DNA from: Bacteroidales bacterium UBA1208
Lineage (GTDB): Bacteria > Bacteroidota > Bacteroidia > Bacteroidales > P3
Length of the DNA: 12,870 bases
Direction of reading: 5' to 3'
NCBI GenBank assembly: GCA_002309955.1
Contig: DBXQ01000118.1
Span: 19,449 to 32,318 of the forward strand
The position numbers and the translations under genes are program-made. Under the pieces are notes generated by a model. The model saw nothing but the letters and a program-made list of their open reading frames with translations, searched no databases and was not told where the DNA came from. Position 1 is the stretch's first letter; every line of letters begins with the position of its first letter. This document shows positions 1 through 7,582 of the stretch, piece by piece.

Positions 1-2
1 TT

Positions 3-347
3 CGCTACTGGCTACAGGCCGAGCGCGTGCCACTATCAAACCTGCTGGTAGTAGTAGACGACATAGCCCTTCCCCTCGGCACCCTCCGCATGAAAAAACA
101 AGGCAGCGGAGGCGGACACAACGGCCTCCGCAACATCGAGACCCTTCTTGGCACAACTGACTACTGCCGACTGCGCATAGGAGTGGGCAACAACTTCGGT
201 CGCGGCCAACAAATAGAATACGTGCTCGGCACCCTCACCCCCGATGAAGAAACAGTACTGCTGCCCCGCATCGACACCGCCTGCAAAGCAGTCGAAACCT
301 TCGTCACCCTCGGACCCGACCGTGCAATGAACCTCTACAACCAATGA
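3..347 (+). CDS. pth: Peptidyl-tRNA hydrolase, 5'-truncated by the window edge
   Basis: Cytoplasmic enzyme that cleaves the ester bond of peptidyl-tRNAs released from stalled ribosomes, recycling the tRNA. The reading frame is open from the first bases of the window (RYWLQAERVP...), so the true start lies upstream and 114 codons remain of a family that is usually about 190 residues. The visible part holds the VVVDD-x-ALP segment, whose first Asp aligns with the catalytic-region Asp93 of E. coli Pth, then the GSGGGHNGL motif (about bases 102-128), whose Asn corresponds to E. coli Asn114, and RLRIGVG. The catalytic His and the first Asn of the family lie in the missing N-terminal part. A GTG at base 27 is in frame but would cut into conserved sequence and is not the start. 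The stop overlaps the coaX start by 4 bases (ATGA), which suggests translational coupling. Confidence 0.95.
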   Translation, partial: RYWLQAERVPLSNLLVVVDDIALPLGTLRMKKQGSGGGHNGLRNIETLLGTTDYCRLRIGVGNNFGRGQQIEYVLGTLTPDEETVLLPRIDTACKAVETFVTLGPDRAMNLYNQ

Positions 348-1060
348 ACCTCACCCTCGACATAGGCAACACCCGCATCAAGTGGGCACTATTCCAAGGC
401 GATACCCTTACCGACCATGGAGTAGTAACCCCTGCCGAACTTCCCGCCCTCTGCGCCCGACACCCGTGGCAGCGGGCTGCCGTATGCGCATCAGGGCAGG
501 CTGACCTCACACCCCTCACCCAGACAGGCCGACCCCTACACCTACTCACCCACACCTCACCCCTTCCCATAACACTCGACTACACCACACCCCACACCCT
601 TGGACCCGACCGCATCGCCTCGGCCTGCGGAGCCTGGCAACTCCACCCCCATGCCAACAGCCTCATCATCGACGCCGGCACATGCATCACCATCGACTAC
701 CTCGACGCCTCCGGCACATACCGCGGGGGAGCCATCCTCCCAGGAATAGACATGAAATTCCACGCCCTACATACTTTTACAGCCAAATTGCCGTTATTAG
801 AAAATGTAGAAAGCAAACAACAAGTAGTGACAGGGCAAAACACGACCCAGTCCATCACAGCGGGAGTGCTTACCGCCACGCGATTCGCTGTGCAGGGATT
901 CATCCGGCACTACTGTTCACACTACGGTTCGGTAAACATACTCCTTACCGGAGGCGATGCCGACCGACTGGCTGCCCAAGGCGACCCTCAACTACGGTCA
1001 GCCATCCGTCAGCCCAACCTCGTACACATAGGATTAAACACGATACTCAACGAAACATGA
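344..1060 (+). CDS. coaX: Type III pantothenate kinase
   Basis: Cytoplasmic kinase that phosphorylates pantothenate with ATP, the first step of coenzyme A synthesis. It is 238 residues long, close to the usual 240-260. Family motifs are in the expected order: DIGNT at residues 6-10 (phosphate-binding loop with the catalytic Asp6), LGPDR at 86-90, DAGTCITID at 110-118 and GGAILPG at 128-134, followed by a late LTGGDA segment. These identify the ASKHA-fold type III enzyme and exclude the CoaA and PanK II types. The start overlaps the pth stop and the stop overlaps the next gene's start, each by 4 bases (ATGA), so the three genes are probably one transcription unit. The coding strand is extremely C-rich and G-poor, for example 34 C and 1 G in bases 541-600. 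A short AT-rich patch (about 764-850) interrupts this. Confidence 0.97.
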   Translation: MNLTLDIGNTRIKWALFQGDTLTDHGVVTPAELPALCARHPWQRAAVCASGQADLTPLTQTGRPLHLLTHTSPLPITLDYTTPHTLGPDRIASACGAWQLHPHANSLIIDAGTCITIDYLDASGTYRGGAILPGIDMKFHALHTFTAKLPLLENVESKQQVVTGQNTTQSITAGVLTATRFAVQGFIRHYCSHYGSVNILLTGGDADRLAAQGDPQLRSAIRQPNLVHIGLNTILNET

Positions 1061-2388
1061 AAAATAAATACACACTAATCATCGCCCTCATGGCCATAGC
1101 CGCCCTCTGGCCAGCCCATAGCCCAGCGCAAAACGGCTTCAACATCCCTTTCTCGCAATACGGCATCGGACAGAGTGACCAACCCTACAACATGCCTGGG
1201 GCATTCGGCATGGGCGGCACCGTCTATGCCCGCGCCTCGCGCAACACTATCAACCCCTTCAACCCCGCTTCCTATGCTGCCATCGAACCCGAAAGTTTCG
1301 TACTCGACATCGGAATCAACCTGCAAAGCTGCGTGCTCCGTAACGACGCCAACAGCCTCACCGACGCCGACGGCAACCTTGCCTACCTCGCCATAGCCTT
1401 CCCCGTCACCCACTGGTGGAAAATGTCAGCAGGCCTGCTACCCTACAGCACCGTAAACTACGAATCCGTGCAAACACACACCTTTGCCGACCTTGCCGAC
1501 GTGCAGACCATCTACGCCGGAAACGGAGGCGTGTCGCAAATCTACTGGGGCAGCGCATTCAACATCGGCAAACAACTCGCCCTCGGCTTCAACATCAACT
1601 ACCTCTATGGCAACATCACCCGTGCCATCACATACAACTTCCTCGGCAACGACACCAACTACGCCCTCAACTCGCGCAGCCAGAAAAACACCTACGTCCA
1701 CAACCTGCTCATTGACCTCGGCCTCCAATACAGCCAACCCCTCAACACCAAATACACCCTGCGAGTAGGAGCCACCTGCCGCCTGCCCCGCACCATGAAC
1801 GTAGACGACCAGTCGCTCTGCTACACCTTCCACGGCATGACCACTACCGAATACCTATTCGACACCATATTCCCCGCCCCCGGCCAGAGCGACACCTACA
1901 GCAGCACCCTGCGCCAACCCTGGGCCATCGGCCTCGGCATTGCCCTCGAACGCAACGACCGCTGGGAGATCGACCTTGACGGTTACTATTCCCCCCTCAG
2001 CGGAATCGACTATCAAGAAGACCCCCGCTACAACCTTTTCGGCACCTCTGCCCTTCGCAACGCCCCTAACTACCACCTCGCCCTCGGTGCCGAATGGAAA
2101 GGCGACCCCGCCGCATCAACCTACTGGGGGCGCATCGGCATCACCGCAGGCATCTACCACAACCACGCCAAACTCACCCTGCAGACAACCTCCGACCCCA
2201 CCCCCATCAACGAAAACGGCTGCGGCCTCGCCTTCAAACTGCCCATGCGTAAAGGTCGCTCACTCCTCACCGTCGGGGTTGGCTACTCCTCCATCGGAAC
2301 CGCCAGCCTCCTGCGTCGCGATGTCCTTACCTTCGGTATCGCCATCGGCTCATGCGAACGCTGGTTCGTCAAACGGAAATACAACTAA
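1057..2388 (+). CDS. Predicted outer-membrane beta-barrel protein of unknown function
   Basis: 443 residues beginning MKNKY. I chose this start because it gives a clear signal peptide (basic start, hydrophobic run to about residue 18, probable signal peptidase I cut after SPA, residue 24) and a 4-base ATGA overlap with coaX. The longer upstream open frame lies inside coaX. The mature part is rich in Tyr, Asn, Gly and alternating hydrophobic residues. It has many short segments that look like amphipathic beta strands and a Gly-rich N-terminal section with an INPFNPASYAAIEPESF block, reminiscent of OmpP1/FadL-like Bacteroidota outer-membrane proteins. It lacks a TonB box or plug that I can see, and no C-terminal sorting domain is visible. 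Its place after coaX and ahead of a TPR protein and lptC fits a conserved Bacteroidales neighbourhood. The barrel assignment is inferred from composition and strand pattern. Its substrate is unknown. Confidence 0.85.
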   Translation: MKNKYTLIIALMAIAALWPAHSPAQNGFNIPFSQYGIGQSDQPYNMPGAFGMGGTVYARASRNTINPFNPASYAAIEPESFVLDIGINLQSCVLRNDANSLTDADGNLAYLAIAFPVTHWWKMSAGLLPYSTVNYESVQTHTFADLADVQTIYAGNGGVSQIYWGSAFNIGKQLALGFNINYLYGNITRAITYNFLGNDTNYALNSRSQKNTYVHNLLIDLGLQYSQPLNTKYTLRVGATCRLPRTMNVDDQSLCYTFHGMTTTEYLFDTIFPAPGQSDTYSSTLRQPWAIGLGIALERNDRWEIDLDGYYSPLSGIDYQEDPRYNLFGTSALRNAPNYHLALGAEWKGDPAASTYWGRIGITAGIYHNHAKLTLQTTSDPTPINENGCGLAFKLPMRKGRSLLTVGVGYSSIGTASLLRRDVLTFGIAIGSCERWFVKRKYN

Positions 2389-2395
2389 CGTTCTT

Positions 2396-2470
2396 GAATT
2401 CGTTAATGTGTAAACCGATTAACGAATTAACACGTTCACGAATCAACGAATTCAAAAGATTAACGAATTA
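2396..2470. repeat. Intergenic 8-base-periodic repeat, copy 1
   Basis: AT-rich repeat starting 8 bases after the outer-membrane protein stop. The left half has the octamers GAATTCGT and TAATGTGT (2396-2411). A short AAAC spacer follows, then five octamers in a row: CGATTAAC, GAATTAAC, ACGTTCAC, GAATCAAC and GAATTCAA (2416-2455), and a further GATTAACGAATTA. The ends form a 9-base inverted repeat, GAATTCGTT at 2396-2404 with AACGAATTC at 2445-2453. A 20-base stretch at 2445-2464 is identical to 8833-8852 in copy 3. This is one of three related copies in the window. Confidence 0.85.
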
Positions 2471-2539
2471 TCAAATTCAATTGCAATAAACGAAAACAAA
2501 ATAACACTAAATAACAAACCCGATAACAATTTATTAGCC
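2471..2539 (+). promoter_or_regulatory. A-rich, G-poor leader ahead of the TPR gene
   Basis: 69 bases between repeat copy 1 and the TPR start codon, with only four G residues and many A-rich tracts. This composition fits an unstructured 5' untranslated region of the kind Bacteroidota use in place of a Shine-Dalgarno site, and it is the most plausible place for a promoter serving the TPR-lptC-lpxD block. I looked for the Bacteroides-type TTTG (-33) and TAnnTTTG (-7) elements and found no convincing match, so the promoter itself is not located. Confidence 0.3.
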
Positions 2540-3871
2540 ATGAAAAAACTGAAAATTGTCATTCTCGCGGCCGTAGCGCTCAGCCTTAGCCTCGCCGCCA
2601 ACGCCCAAAGCAAATGGGGCGACACCCCCGACGACAGTGTAGCCTGCATCAGCAACGTCTCCCTCTATCAAGAATTCTACAAACAAAAAAGCTACACCGA
2701 CTGCTACGAACCGTGGCGTCAAATCCTGCAACACTGCCCCCGGTTCAGCAAGACCGTATACCAGCGCGGCTCGACCATCATCAAATCCATGATCAACATC
2801 GCCCAGACCGCCGAAGAACGCAATGCCTACATCGACGAACTCATGAACATGTACGACCAGCGCATCCAATACTTCGGCGAAGAAGCCAAAGTGAAAGCCA
2901 TGAAAGCACAGGATTTGAGTACCCTCCGTCCCAAAGCCGTAAAAGAGATTTACGAAATCTACGCCGATGCCGTGCGTGCAGACGCCCACCAGTTGGACGA
3001 GAACTACGTTACCCTCTTCTTCAAAGCCACCGTTGACTACGTACAAGCCGGACTGGCAGACCCAACCTTGGTTGTCGACAACTACGACATTGCTTCCGAC
3101 CTACTCGACTCGCTTCTGACCCTCAACGTTGAAGCCGACGACAGCATCAATGCTGCGAAAATTCGTACATATATCGCCAGCGTCGAGTCGGTCTTCGCCC
3201 CCTATGCTTCATGCGACCAGCTGAATATTATATATCAGAAAAAATTCGAAGCCGATCCTAACAATGTTCCTCTCCTCAAGAAAATTACCGGCATCATGAT
3301 TAAGAAAGGATGCACCGAGGACAACAAACTTTTCTTCGATGCCACCGAAAAACTCTATGAACTCGAGCCATCTCCCAGCACAGCCATGCGCATGGCTCAA
3401 ATGTGCTGGAGCAAAAAGCAGTTCAGCAAAGCTGTTGACTACGTGCAGGACGCTCTCAAAGGTCTCACCGACAAGAAAGACCGTTACCGCGCCTATGTCA
3501 TCCTCGGTCTCTCCTACTCGGGTCTGGGAAGCTACAGCGCGGCTCGCACCGCTCTCCTGAATGCTGCTGAGGTGGATCGCACTAAGGGCGAGCCCTACCT
3601 GCAGCTGGCACAAGTCTATGCTATGAGCAGCCGCACCATTGACGATGGCATGGGTGGACGTTCCGCCTACTGGGCAGCTGTAGACGAAGCACGTCACGCC
3701 AAGCAGGTGGAACCGACAGAAGAAATTATCAATTTCGCCGACAAACTCATCGGCACCTATTCTGCCTACTTCCCCAAGAAGAACGACGCCTTCATGCTCG
3801 ACCTCATTGATGGACACGGGTACACTGTACCTGGTTGGATTGGACGTTCCACCATTGTGAGAACCCGCTAA
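2540..3871 (+). CDS. Exported tetratricopeptide-repeat protein
   Basis: 443 residues. It has a clear signal peptide (MKKLK, hydrophobic core, cut after ANA at residues 20-22), so the protein is exported to the periplasm or outer-membrane space. No lipobox is present. The mature protein is mostly helical. TPR-like helix pairs are best seen at about residues 280-310, 315-348 (RYRAYVILGLSYSGLGSYSAARTALLNAAEV) and 350-390. Helical repeats before that, about 40-120 and 135-200, are more degenerate. TPRs bind partner proteins. No catalytic motif is visible, so a scaffold role in the envelope is likely but the partner is unknown. It lies 9 bases before lptC and is the first gene of block 2, as in other Bacteroidales loci I recall. 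Codon choice drifts from C/A-rich in the first half to a more even mix after about base 3200. Confidence 0.88.
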   Translation: MKKLKIVILAAVALSLSLAANAQSKWGDTPDDSVACISNVSLYQEFYKQKSYTDCYEPWRQILQHCPRFSKTVYQRGSTIIKSMINIAQTAEERNAYIDELMNMYDQRIQYFGEEAKVKAMKAQDLSTLRPKAVKEIYEIYADAVRADAHQLDENYVTLFFKATVDYVQAGLADPTLVVDNYDIASDLLDSLLTLNVEADDSINAAKIRTYIASVESVFAPYASCDQLNIIYQKKFEADPNNVPLLKKITGIMIKKGCTEDNKLFFDATEKLYELEPSPSTAMRMAQMCWSKKQFSKAVDYVQDALKGLTDKKDRYRAYVILGLSYSGLGSYSAARTALLNAAEVDRTKGEPYLQLAQVYAMSSRTIDDGMGGRSAYWAAVDEARHAKQVEPTEEIINFADKLIGTYSAYFPKKNDAFMLDLIDGHGYTVPGWIGRSTIVRTR

Positions 3872-3880
3872 TCAACGAGA

Positions 3881-4453
3881 ATGCTAAAGAAGGGCATTTC
3901 TCAACTGTTACAACATGCAGGAAACGGGGTTATGACCCTGTTTCTTGCTTGTTGTTTGGCAGCTTGTGGCAATGATATAGAAAAGACACGCATTTTCGAG
4001 TCCCACACCCTGCCGGATAGCACCATCACCAACGCCCATATCCGCCGTAGCGAGAATGGCCGTCTGCAGCTTCTGATGACAGCCCCCTTGGTGAGACAAT
4101 ACAGCAATCCCGAATCAAAGACAGAATACCCAAAGGGTGTTCACATGCGTTTCTTTGACGGCTACAACAATCCTACGGGTAAACTCACCGCTCGTTATGC
4201 GGTACAATATGACAAACGCCAAATCACCATGGTGCGAGACAGTGTGGTGATTATTGACCTCCGGAACGGTGACACGATATATTTACAAGACCTTACGTGG
4301 AATCAAGCTGAACACCGCGTGTTTAGCGACAAACCTCTTCGTTCAAAGAATGGAGACCGGATCACGTTGGGAGACCGTTTCGAGAGCGACGACGAATTCA
4401 GAGAACCCCGTATTTTTCACCAAAGAGGCACATTGGAATGGAAGGAGGAATGA
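3881..4453 (+). CDS. lptC: LPS export periplasmic lipoprotein LptC
   Basis: 190 residues, the usual size. LptC links the LptBFG ABC transporter to the periplasmic LptA bridge and passes LPS from the inner membrane towards the outer membrane. The N-terminus has a basic start, a hydrophobic stretch and a lipobox LAAC (Cys29) followed by GND, so this version is predicted to be a lipoprotein, as is common in Bacteroidota, whereas E. coli LptC has a transmembrane anchor. The rest is beta-rich with the family pattern: an EYPKGVHMRFFD segment, TGKLTARYAVQYD, a VVIIDLRNGDTIYLQDLTWNQ strand pair and RVFSDKPLR. Together these are diagnostic of the LptC/YrbK beta-jellyroll. The start is 9 bases after the TPR gene. 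The stop overlaps the next gene. The role in LPS export fits lpxD two genes on. Confidence 0.9.
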   Translation: MLKKGISQLLQHAGNGVMTLFLACCLAACGNDIEKTRIFESHTLPDSTITNAHIRRSENGRLQLLMTAPLVRQYSNPESKTEYPKGVHMRFFDGYNNPTGKLTARYAVQYDKRQITMVRDSVVIIDLRNGDTIYLQDLTWNQAEHRVFSDKPLRSKNGDRITLGDRFESDDEFREPRIFHQRGTLEWKEE

Positions 4454-5088
4454 CACGCCGTCGCGGCTATGTGTGGCTAAGCATGCTGATGCTGGGCATA
4501 GCAATTGTTTTGCTGGCCATGCAGCCCAAGGGGAACAACCCTTCTCTATCCCCTGCGGTTCAAACCGATTCACTCCTCACACATGACACCTCTCCTGCAT
4601 CCTCTCAACTGGAACCAACTCTTTACGAAACTGCCAGGCAAACACAACAATATGTGCACCTTCGGAAAAAACCGCTTGTGTTTGAATTGAACAATGCCGA
4701 CAGTCTGGATCTTGTTCAACTTTATAATATCGGCCCCGTTATGGCACACCGCATTCTGCGTTATCGTACACTGCTGGGAGGCTACTACCGCATCGAGCAA
4801 CTCAAAGAGGTATACGGCATGGATTCTGCACGTTACGCTGATATCACGCCTCACCTCACCGTCAATCCCACCCTTATCCAACAACTCGACATCAACTCTA
4901 CAGACATCGACCAACTAAAGAAACACCCTTACCTTGACTACTACCAAGCCAAAGCCATTGTCCGCATGCGTGAAGAGAAAGGTCCCTTCAACAAAGTGTC
5001 CGACATACTGAACATCCCTATCATCGACAATGAAACCTATAAACGTATTGAACCATATTTGACATGCAATTTACAGCCAAACAAATAG
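4450..5088 (+). CDS. Membrane-anchored protein with two helix-hairpin-helix domains (ComEA-like)
   Basis: 212 residues from ATG 4450. An in-frame ATG at 4438 would add MEGG, but 4450 makes an ATGA overlap with lptC like those at the two upstream junctions. A GGAGG at 4444-4448 is only one base away from 4450, so it does not decide the start. The N-terminus is TRRR followed by a single membrane segment (about residues 8-24), so the rest is predicted to face the periplasm. After a low-complexity linker come two tandem HhH domains: residues 78-138, core LYNIGPVMAHRILRYR with a GGYYRIEQLKEV follow-on, and 146-205, core DYYQAKAIVRMREEKGPF. Such domains bind double-stranded DNA without sequence preference in ComEA. 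DNA uptake is therefore possible, but the LPS-gene context leaves the function open. The gene overlaps lpxD by 25 bases. Confidence 0.88.
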   Translation: MTRRRGYVWLSMLMLGIAIVLLAMQPKGNNPSLSPAVQTDSLLTHDTSPASSQLEPTLYETARQTQQYVHLRKKPLVFELNNADSLDLVQLYNIGPVMAHRILRYRTLLGGYYRIEQLKEVYGMDSARYADITPHLTVNPTLIQQLDINSTDIDQLKKHPYLDYYQAKAIVRMREEKGPFNKVSDILNIPIIDNETYKRIEPYLTCNLQPNK

Positions 5089-6083
5089 CCCAGAAATTGA
5101 AAGGCACCGTTGAGGGCGATGAAAACGCCTTGATATGGAAACCTTGTCGCATCGAAGAGGTTGACGAAGGTGGCATCACATTCTTGGCCAACCCTAAATA
5201 TACTCACTACATCTACGAACGGAAAGCAGCGGCCATACTCATCAGTCGCGACTTTGTTTTGGAGCATCCTGTCAACGCCACCTTGATACGTGTCGACAAT
5301 CCCTACCTGTGTGTAGCCAAGGTGCTCCATATGTTTAATTCGGCCGACCGTCCCAAACGCGGACGCTCATTGCGCAGCAGCGTACACCACACAGCCCGGA
5401 TAGGCAGAAACTGTTACATCGGCACCTTTGCAGTGATAGGCCGCAATGTACGGATAGGCAACAATGTCCAAATCTATCCACAAGTGTTTATCGGCGACAA
5501 CTGCCAAATCGGCGACAACACTATCCTCTATCCCGGAGTGAAAATCTACCGCGAATGTCAAGTGGGCAATAACTGTATTCTGCATGCCGGTGTAGTGGTT
5601 GGTGCCGACGGTTTTGGTTTTGCCCCAAAAGGTGACGGCACATACAGCAAAATCGACCAAATAGGTAATGTGGTGATTGAAGATAACGTGGAGATAGGTG
5701 CCAATACCTGTGTGGACCGTGCCACTATGGGTTCAACCATCATCCACCAAGGAGCAAAGATTGACAATCTCTGCCAAATAGCCCACAACGTGTCGTTCGG
5801 CAAAAATACCGTAATGGCCTCACAATCGGGCTGTGCAGGCAGTGGGAAAGTGGGAGACAACTGCGTGATTGCTGGACAGGTAGGTATCGTAGGCCACATT
5901 AATGTAGGCGACCGTGTTACCATCGCAGCCCAGTCAGGCGTGACCCGCAACGTGAGCGACGACTCGATAATATTAGGTTCTCCCGCCATGCCCGCCGACC
6001 GTCAAAAGAAAATCTTTGTGTTGCAACGCAAACTGGAAGAAATGTACAATGATATCCAGGAGTTGAAACGATTGAATACGTGA
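5064..6083 (+). CDS. lpxD: UDP-3-O-acylglucosamine N-acyltransferase (lipid A synthesis)
   Basis: Transfers a 3-hydroxyacyl chain from acyl carrier protein to the 2-amino group of UDP-3-O-acylglucosamine, the third step of lipid A synthesis, in the cytoplasm. 339 residues, typical length. The N-terminal uridine-binding domain (about 1-105, with an ITFLANPKY motif at 38-46) is followed by left-handed beta-helix hexapeptide repeats from about 106 to 295. The catalytic His is H241 in QIAHN, and the LHAGVVVGADGFGFA segment (173-187) is conserved. The C-terminal helical tail (310-339) is present. The start lies inside the HhH gene (25-base overlap). The usual Bacteroidota partner, an lpxC-fabZ fusion, does not follow. 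Instead the next block is SGNH/MBOAT. The stop codon is the first part of repeat copy 2. Confidence 0.97.
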   Translation: MQFTAKQIAQKLKGTVEGDENALIWKPCRIEEVDEGGITFLANPKYTHYIYERKAAAILISRDFVLEHPVNATLIRVDNPYLCVAKVLHMFNSADRPKRGRSLRSSVHHTARIGRNCYIGTFAVIGRNVRIGNNVQIYPQVFIGDNCQIGDNTILYPGVKIYRECQVGNNCILHAGVVVGADGFGFAPKGDGTYSKIDQIGNVVIEDNVEIGANTCVDRATMGSTIIHQGAKIDNLCQIAHNVSFGKNTVMASQSGCAGSGKVGDNCVIAGQVGIVGHINVGDRVTIAAQSGVTRNVSDDSIILGSPAMPADRQKKIFVLQRKLEEMYNDIQELKRLNT

Positions 6084-6150
6084 ATTCGTTAACATGTTAA
6101 TGTGTAAATCAGATTAACAAATCAACGAATTAACGAATTAACGAATTCAA
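6082..6150. repeat. Intergenic 8-base-periodic repeat, copy 2
   Basis: This copy fills the whole gap between lpxD and the first SGNH gene. It starts inside the lpxD TGA stop and ends one base before the next ATG. Left octamers are GAATTCGT, TAACATGT and TAATGTGT (6082-6105), then AAATC, then AGATTAAC, AAATCAAC, GAATTAAC, GAATTAAC and GAATTCAA (6111-6150), in register with no gaps. The ends are an 11-base perfect inverted repeat, GAATTCGTTAA at 6082-6092 with TTAACGAATTC at 6138-6148. A 12-base perfect palindrome, TTAACATGTTAA, lies at 6089-6100. In a transcript the ends could pair as a long AU-rich stem with a 45-base loop. Confidence 0.88.
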
Positions 6151-6151
6151 A

Positions 6152-7582
6152 ATGAAAGGTTGGAGGATATTGCTGTTTCTGGCTGTTGTTATCGCTATGC
6201 TGGCAGGCATATGCTACTTCTTTCCAAAAAACCACGTACATATTGGGACTTTGAACCTCCGTTTCCCGACTCTCTCCAAAGTACTCAATCCCCAACAAAA
6301 ACTCGACGTAGAGGCCTACCTGCGGCAACAAGACTCGCTTGCCGCATCATTGGACTCGTTACAAGACTCAATGGCAAGCTATCGGCAAATACTTGACAGC
6401 AGCGACATCCGTTTCTGGTTTCCTAATGACGACGACCGTTTCTTCGACACCCTCTTCGCCCAATTAGAACAAACGGGCAAGACAGGCCGCACTATCCGCA
6501 TTGTGCATTATGGCGACTCCCAGATAGAGATGGACCGCATGTCAGACCGTCTGCGTTCACGACTGCAGACGATTTTCGGTGGCGGGGGTCCGGGACTTGT
6601 GCCTTTCTCCACGCTTATCCCCTCTTACTCTGTCAGCACCTATGGCTTCGGTTCTCTGGTTCGACAATCGCCCTACGGCGATAGTCTGGTGGTACGTGCA
6701 GGCGGCAACTACGGCCCCATGGTGCAAGATTTCCATGTAGCAGGCTCAGCAACCAGCAACATCAAGGCCACCACCCATCGCAACCGCGACAATCGCTTGA
6801 CACGGTTCGGACGTATCCGACTGCTGTTCTGTAACCGTCCTGGTCCGCTGCAAGCCACCCTCACCGCTGGCGGATATAGCTATGAACAGACCGACACTAC
6901 CGATGGCGTCCACCTCTTCGATTGGCGACTCGACTCCACCGTTTCCGAAGTCCGCATCGCTGTCCAAGGTGCCGCCGACCTCTATGGTGTGATGGTCGAC
7001 AATGGCCCAGGTGTAGCCGTGGACAATATCCCCATGCGGGGCTGCTCGGGTCATCAATTCACTCAGATCAACCGCGACCAACTGTCCCATGCCTATTCTT
7101 TGATGGACGTGGGTCTTATTATCATGCAGTTCGGCGGCAATTCTGTACCTTATCTCAGCAATCAACGCGCCATTGAAGCCTATGGCCGTGAAATGGGAAA
7201 ACAGATTGACCGTCTTCACCAATGCTGCCCGAGGGCTTTGATTCTTTTTATCGGTCCATCCGACATGAGCAAACGCACCGAGGAGGGCGACCTTCATTCT
7301 TACCCCTGGATTCCCGAGGTAGTGGAGGGGTTGCGCAGGACGGTATGTGCTCACGGTGCCGCCTACTGGAGCATCTACGACGCCATGGGGGGAGCCAATT
7401 CTATGGGTGCATGGGTAGACCAGGGGTTGGGTAGCGGCGACTATATTCATTTCTCCCAGCGGGGAGCCGATGTAATGGGCGACCGGCTGGCAAAAGCTTT
7501 TGAAAACATGTACAGACTTTACAAAATGCGGAGTCAAGTGTCCGCAGGGATAACCGAACAGGAGGTAAGCCATGCCGAATAG
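6152..7582 (+). CDS. Membrane-anchored SGNH/GDSL-hydrolase-like protein (paralogue 1)
   Basis: 476 residues. One N-terminal membrane segment (about 5-24) with no obvious cleavage site suggests an inner-membrane anchor with a periplasmic body. A helical, possibly coiled-coil stretch follows (about 46-82). The SGNH fold begins at IVHYGDSQ (S123 as nucleophile), continues with a GGGGPGLVPF segment, then a beta-rich insert (about 175-285) that looks like a jelly-roll accessory domain. It ends with FGGNS (327-331, block III Asn330) and DYIH (D430, H433). Block III normally reads GxND, but here the last position is Ser. The enzyme class covers esterases and the O-acetyl-transferring partners of MBOAT proteins (PatB, DltD and AlgX/J types). 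The MBOAT gene two positions on favours a transferase role, which is inference. The stop overlaps the next gene by 11 bases. Confidence 0.87.
   Translation: MKGWRILLFLAVVIAMLAGICYFFPKNHVHIGTLNLRFPTLSKVLNPQQKLDVEAYLRQQDSLAASLDSLQDSMASYRQILDSSDIRFWFPNDDDRFFDTLFAQLEQTGKTGRTIRIVHYGDSQIEMDRMSDRLRSRLQTIFGGGGPGLVPFSTLIPSYSVSTYGFGSLVRQSPYGDSLVVRAGGNYGPMVQDFHVAGSATSNIKATTHRNRDNRLTRFGRIRLLFCNRPGPLQATLTAGGYSYEQTDTTDGVHLFDWRLDSTVSEVRIAVQGAADLYGVMVDNGPGVAVDNIPMRGCSGHQFTQINRDQLSHAYSLMDVGLIIMQFGGNSVPYLSNQRAIEAYGREMGKQIDRLHQCCPRALILFIGPSDMSKRTEEGDLHSYPWIPEVVEGLRRTVCAHGAAYWSIYDAMGGANSMGAWVDQGLGSGDYIHFSQRGADVMGDRLAKAFENMYRLYKMRSQVSAGITEQEVSHAE

Noticed and set aside
682..1056. An in-frame upstream extension of the outer-membrane protein into coaX
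   Set aside because: It would place the signal peptide about 125 residues inside the protein and encodes a basic, low-quality sequence in a shifted frame of a well-supported coaX.
2396..2470. CRISPR-like array in the AT-rich repeats
   Set aside because: Units are 8 bases and contiguous, with no 23-37 base direct repeats, no unique spacers and no cas genes nearby.
2389..2539. Bacteroides-type sigma promoter (TTTG and TAnnTTTG) in the main spacer
   Set aside because: I found no properly spaced match on the + strand here or in the other two spacers.
4444..4448. GGAGG Shine-Dalgarno-like sequence before the HhH gene
   Set aside because: It is one base from the ATG at 4450, too close to act in the usual way, and it forms part of the lptC coding sequence.
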